64,000 nucleotides of DNA from Phoenix dactylifera (lineage: Eukaryota > Streptophyta > Magnoliopsida > Arecales > Arecaceae). The first letter of the stretch is position 1. Each line of letters opens with the position of its first letter. The notes under the pieces are model-generated. The model did no database searches, was not told where the DNA came from, and saw only the letters and a list, made by a program, of their open reading frames with translations. Below, piece by piece: positions 59,624-64,000 of the stretch. The DNA lies in assembly GCF_009389715.1 (NCBI RefSeq), contig NC_052399.1:5830585-5894584 (forward strand), written 5' to 3'. A program made the translations under genes and the position numbers.

Positions 59624-59890
59624 TGTGAGGATCCATGCGTATGTATATTTATTTTCACATTAGCTATGCAATGGTTAGATTCTAAATATTTAAATAAGAC
59701 TAATGAACCTAAATAACATCTACCAGTTAGTTTTTTTGATTTTGAGTGAGATTCTAAGTTGTGATAAATGGTATTAGAACAGATCCAATCTCGGCTATGT
59801 AACGGATAGATCCTAGGAATTTATATAGGATCAGGGATCCTAAGTAATATCTTCGAGCTAGTTTTTTTAAGTGAGGTTCTGAGTTATTAC
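59624..59890 (+). mobile_element. second, degraded TRIM of the same family
   Basis: The first repeat (59624-59766) starts TGTGAGGATCC and ends GTGATA, followed by the primer site TGGTATTAGAAC at 59769-59780. The second repeat (about 59792-59890) lacks its beginning, so most of the interior is deleted. Shared landmarks with the TRIM at 56.3 kb are TTAGATTCTA...ATTTA, CAAGG/ATC...CCTAA.TAA and GAGATTCTAAGTTGTGA. Confidence 0.72.
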
Positions 59891-60474
59891 ATTTTTGCTA
59901 TAACTATAATAATATGTGAGGTTTGGTTTGAGTATTTTTGGGAGGATATTTGCGTCAGATGACCAATAACCTCATTGGGTGTAGTGGAGATGAGTTTGAT
60001 TAGACATATTAAAACATGTGTACATTATTGACTTTAATTAATGTACTAGGTAGATTTATGGTGAATTTTCTGTTTTTTTTTCTTGAATTTGCACTATAAA
60101 TTTCAAGAGAAAGTTATGCAAGTGTAACAAGCATCGCTAGCTAGGCCTTCACTTTCCCTTACCTTAGCAAATACCTGACAATCATGTTGGTTTTGATTTT
60201 TGAGATGAAATATCCTCCATATATATTTCCTGAAGGTTACAGATCACAGTTTGAATGGAATATTTATCTAGCTGCTAGACCATTATCATCTGGGAATTAC
60301 ACTTATTCTAATGCTACTTGTTAACCTGCCATTGATGTGTTTAAGTTACTTTGTCACTTAGAAGTTAGAACTCCTATATTTTCTCACTGCTTTTACACTT
60401 AGAATAATGCCTTAGCTTGTACAGAAGAGTTAGTCAAAAAAGAAAAAAAAAAAAAGGCAAAAAAGGGCACCCAA
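59891..60474. other. intergenic, nothing recognised
   Basis: AT-rich sequence with no coding signal up to the LINE target duplication at 60475. Confidence 0.5.
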
Positions 60475-60487
60475 ACGGGACAGGGTA

Positions 60488-62000
60488 GTTTGTTCTCGAG
60501 CCACATAGTTTTTGGAGCCAGATCATGACTGCTAGATATGGTCGACGCGGAGCCACTGTGCAGGCGGTCGGCAGCCGGAGGTTTTCCTTTATGTGGCGAG
60601 AGATCGGGAGGTATGTGCCGATGGCCCTGGCACAGTCCAGATGGCTGGTCGGCGACGGACGGAGCATTGATGTGATTGAGGATCCGTGGGTGGATGCACT
60701 CCCATTGAGATTATGGCCGACGATGTTTAGTGGCGAGGGAGTAGAGGGGCTTCGAGTTTCTGACCTTCTCAGGCCAGGGACGGCGGAGTGGGATGGTGAC
60801 AGACTTGGCCAGTTGTTTGGAGAGCATTTGGCGGAGCGGGTTCGGACGCTCCCCATTCCGGGATCCGCAGGCCCAGATGTTAGGGTTTGGAGCACTACTT
60901 GTAGAGCAAGAGTTGGGGTCGGTGATGTCTCTCGAGCTATTCAGCGGATGTCAGTGCCAGGCTTGGACTGTGGCTGGGTGTGGAGGTTTGGGCTACATCC
61001 GAGGGTCGCTCTTTTCCTCTGGAAGGTGGCCTGGGAGCGTCTGCCGACGTGCTCAGTGTTGAGTGGACGAGGAGTGAGTCTTTCCCCCCTATGCCCAGAT
61101 TGTGGGATGGACGAGTCGGTGGATCATGTGCTTTTCCAGTGTGACCGGGCGCGAGGTGTGTGGAGCCTGACTGAGATTCCGGAGGAGGTTTGGAGCCGGA
61201 GGGATTGGTTTTTGGAGGCGGTTCAGCGATGGGCTGGTATTCCACAGATGCGCAACTTGGCTATTCAGGCGTCCTGTTCAGCTTACCAGGTATGGTTAGC
61301 CAGGAACGCCCGGATCTTTGGCGAGGGCAGGCTATCTCCGCGGTTCGTGATGGAGCGGGCTCGAGCACAGGCAGCAGAGATCACACATGTAGACCTAGCC
61401 TACAGACCTTTGACAGCTCGGGACATCTGGGGCCCCCACACTGCTTCGGCTGCTCCACATAGGGTATTCTTTACCTGGGAGCCCCCACCCCCGAGCTTCC
61501 TCAAGGTCAACTTTGACGGCTCAGTTTTGGATGGAGGTAGGAGAGGAGGGGCGGGATTCGTCATCAGGGGGCCGAGTGCTGGCGCAGTGGCAGCGGGGGG
61601 CTGCCATCTTTTTGACACTTCGGTACCTGGGGCAGAGCTGCGGGCGGCTTGGACGGGCTTGTGCTATGCGCGGCGAGTGCTTCAGGCGCGGTCTATCCTT
61701 TTAGAGGGAGATTCGGCTACTGTGATCAGCTGGGTCCGAAAGGGCCCAAGCAGCCATGGGGGGGTCCATCCCTTACTGTTCGACATTTTTGAGATGGCAA
61801 GGGAGTGTGTTACATTCCGAGCCATGCATGTATACCGTGAGGCCAATGGGGCGGCCGACTGGGTGGCGGCATATGTTGCGAGCCACTCAGGAGACACCCT
61901 ATGGTATGGAGAGAGAGAGATGCCCGGAGCACTTCGGGACCTTTTGTTTTCTGACTCTATTGGGTGTATTCGTACCCGTGTTGTATGAATTACCCGCTTT

Positions 62001-62033
<33 letters not shown>
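60488..62033 (+). mobile_element. young 5'-truncated LINE (L1-type) with perfect target duplication
   Basis: ACGGGACAGGGTA occurs at 60475-60487 and again at 62034-62046. The insert ends in about 30 consecutive A (62004-62033). It retains only the C-terminal third of ORF2. Pure poly(A), identical target copies and an unbroken frame indicate recent insertion. Confidence 0.95.
60489..61988 (+). CDS. LINE ORF2 C-terminal remnant: zf-RVT and RNase H
   Basis: The frame is open from the truncation point (EPHSFWSQI upstream of the first ATG at 60525) to the stop at 61988. Numbered from that ATG: MTARYGRRG, the VGDGRSIDVIEDPW region (~43-57), a zf-RVT zinc region (HPRVALFLWKVAWERLPT, then CPDCGMDESVDHVLFQC from ~190), the WLARNARIF motif (~261-269), and an RNase H domain with all four expected acidic residues: D331 (VNFDGS), E371 (AELRAA), D396 (EGDSATV) and D445 (GAADWVA). 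The reverse transcriptase and endonuclease domains were lost at insertion, so it cannot retrotranspose. It is a transposon relic, not a host gene, although it would be predicted as one. Confidence 0.92.
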   Translation, partial: FVLEPHSFWSQIMTARYGRRGATVQAVGSRRFSFMWREIGRYVPMALAQSRWLVGDGRSIDVIEDPWVDALPLRLWPTMFSGEGVEGLRVSDLLRPGTAEWDGDRLGQLFGEHLAERVRTLPIPGSAGPDVRVWSTTCRARVGVGDVSRAIQRMSVPGLDCGWVWRFGLHPRVALFLWKVAWERLPTCSVLSGRGVSLSPLCPDCGMDESVDHVLFQCDRARGVWSLTEIPEEVWSRRDWFLEAVQRWAGIPQMRNLAIQASCSAYQVWLARNARIFGEGRLSPRFVMERARAQAAEITHVDLAYRPLTARDIWGPHTASAAPHRVFFTWEPPPPSFLKVNFDGSVLDGGRRGGAGFVIRGPSAGAVAAGGCHLFDTSVPGAELRAAWTGLCYARRVLQARSILLEGDSATVISWVRKGPSSHGGVHPLLFDIFEMARECVTFRAMHVYREANGAADWVAAYVASHSGDTLWYGEREMPGALRDLLFSDSIGCIRTRVV

Positions 62034-62035
<2 letters not shown>

Positions 62036-62046
62036 GGGACAGGGTA

Positions 62047-64000
62047 AACTTCGTGACAAAAGGAAATTAAATTGGACCCTGGAAACTGATGAAAGATACA
62101 AAATTGTTTGCCCAAACAATTTTGTTATGGGAGAACATTATTCACAAGATTATTAGTGTCTTGGATGGAGTATGAAGTTACTACCAGAATTTTTCATTAT
62201 TGGAAGTGAATCTTTTTTAGCCGACTAACATCCTTGATCGCGTTCTGCATGCTCTTAAGACTCTATTTCACAGTAAGAAAAGTAAAATAACGGAAATTAT
62301 GCCCAAGGATGTGAATTAGCCTTTCTACTTTCCAGCCTCCCATCATGGAGTTTGTCGTTAACTCGCTTTTATTGAGATAGATTTACTATATAGTTTCAAT
62401 TCATGCTAATCATCAACTTGTGAACTCTCCATGGTTGTTCCAATTAAACTCTGATAGGAGAATCGTATGCAATGTGCATGGTTTTCAACAGCTTTCAAAA
62501 GCCCTGTAGTTTTGAAGGAAGAAGCAACGGATTGAGCATTAAAGGTTCGAAAGAATGTGCAACGGCTTTCACTATTTTGAGGTTGAAGAAGACTAGGTAC
62601 AAAAGAGTTATAATTGGACTTAAAGAGTGGTTCTGATGACCGCTCTAGTAGTCAACTCTGGTGCTTACCAACGCAAATAGAGAACTTGTGGTGATAGTCT
62701 AATCTTATGGGCAGCTGAGAAACATCGATATGAACATTCAAAGTTCATTTCACATTTTCGAGTGGACTGATCTACCGTTCATCTTTTTTGAAATCTCTTT
62801 TCTGTGTAAAGATTACTTCAAAGAAGAGTGTTGTTGGCTAGTTTTAATAAAGCAACAAAAAAAGTGAGAATTAATAAATGCATCATTACATTTTTCTGCT
62901 ACATACAATTGATTAGTTCTTGCATTTCCCCTCGTAACAAGGAGAGTTCTGAATCGATGTGGATGAAAAGCCATAAACTCTCAACTCCAAGCCTTCATGA
63001 AGTTCTAGTAACGCCCAGAATAAAAGGTATGCATCAATTCTTGAGGAAAATAAGGGGGAACCAATCTGTTTCACCCATTTTTCATCTAAAGGATCATGTA
63101 GATTTAGCATTTCGGTAATTAAAAGGAGCAATAGATAAACGAACCAATAATCTACCGTATCTGTTTCAAAACGTTCTGCCTAATTTCAGCTTATACAAGT
63201 CATATCAAAGTTGATTTTTTTTTTTTAAAAAAAATATCTCATTTCTATTAACGTGAGTTTCATAATGATCCCCAGTAGTATTTTGCATCACCCAGTTAAT
63301 GTGTTATCCAAGAAGCTGAAATTATGTCATGCAAACAATAGGAACATTTAGTAAACAAATTTGGGCAATGTTTGAGCTACACCAAAAAATATATTATGTA
63401 AACAGTAGGATTCTTATGGTAATTTACCCAGGGAATATCAGAACTAATCCTGGCACTTGGTGTGCGTTTGGATTGCTGAGACTAGTTCAAATGAAACTTA
63501 AAGAAAACTATGTTACATAAGGCTTGAAAATGTGTTATGCAAATAATAGGAACTTCTCTGTTTCATTTACGTACCCCAGCAATATTTGAAATATTGCAGC
63601 ACTTGGAGTGCTGGACTAGCTCAAGTGCAACATAAGAATAGGTGACAAGGAAATCCAAGTGTTTATCAAACTTATATCCTTGAGCTAACTTTTTAGCATG
63701 ACTGGCCCTTTGACGAATTCATTTGACGAAATAGGCGGAAGGTTAATGAGGAAGGTGGAGATTACCAAACGACCACTTGGATCATGGGATGGATTAGGTG
63801 ACGATGCCATGCCATCATTGGTAGCCCACCATAACCATCGTGGTGTATCTCACCATCCATCATTGCTCTGGAAGATGAGCGCGCTTGCAAGTGGTGTCGC
63901 TGACTCTGAGGTAGTAGCCGACACGATTTGGTTGGTGCGCCCGTTTAATAAGCAAGGTGGCCACTCTACGAGCCTACATTAATGGATACACGAAGCAAAG
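62047..64000. other. right end of window, no gene recognised
   Basis: AT-rich sequence. A T/A run at 63213-63232 may be a non-LTR tail. Open frames such as 62828-63118 and 63698-63982 show no recognisable domain. A partial terminal exon of an unseen gene beyond the window cannot be excluded. Confidence 0.45.
63330..63640. repeat. diverged direct duplication, ~150 bp
   Basis: ATG[CT][AC]A[AG]ACAATAGGAAC-like sequence, then TTTAC..ACCC...AATAT, GGCACTTGG.GTGC and ACTAG[CT]TCAA[AG]TG, occurs at about 63382-63505 and again at about 63530-63640. A partial third copy lies near 63325. Confidence 0.5.

Noticed and set aside
63698..63982. Coding exon at the right edge
   Set aside because: Open frame without recognisable domain or splice signals; could be chance.

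Overview
The window is nuclear DNA of a flowering plant. Genes are split by GT-AG introns, some 5-8 kb long, and most of the remaining sequence is plant transposable-element debris (Copia, TRIM, LINE, SINE, hAT, foldback). The receptor-kinase, DUF789 and DUF1218 genes and the repeat types suggest a monocot, most likely a palm (Arecaceae). That assignment is recognition only; no search was run.

Layout. 1-5.1 kb: repeats, then a 5'-truncated, heavily mutated Ty1/Copia element whose 3' LTR is intact. 6.1-28.8 kb: a tandemly duplicated locus of LRK10-like (leaf rust 10-type) receptor-like kinases. Copy 1 has its extracellular exon at 6.2 kb and kinase exon at 10.6 kb. Copy 2 has them at 15.6 and 24.7 kb, separated by an 8.3 kb intron. 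Shared intronic LINE fragments, shared 3' flanks and a duplicated upstream segment record how the cluster grew. Two unusual elements sit here. One is a foldback-like element (18.46-22.31 kb) built around a 2.2 kb array of 21-bp units with a ~336-bp higher-order period. The other is a 1,995-bp LTR element (26,805-28,799) whose interior carries a fragment of a GTE-type bromodomain gene. Its 5-bp target duplication and the paralogous empty site beside copy 1 both confirm its boundaries.

30.46-42.44 kb: a six-exon DUF789 gene on the + strand that splices in frame to 428 residues. 45.61-54.18 kb: a three-exon DUF1218 four-pass membrane-protein gene on the - strand (198 residues). Its second intron (7.9 kb) holds a complete but decayed hAT element with a perfect 8-bp target duplication. 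54.2-64.0 kb: no intact host gene seen. It contains a decayed ~109-bp repeat, two TRIM retroelements of one family, a MATE-transporter pseudogene fragment, and a very young 5'-truncated LINE with a perfect target duplication, a pure poly(A) tail and an intact zf-RVT/RNase H reading frame.

The two kinases are probably surface receptors for defence or developmental signals. DUF789 has no known role. DUF1218 proteins act in endomembranes, in some cases affecting cell walls and leaf patterning. Nothing suggests the three gene types share a pathway.
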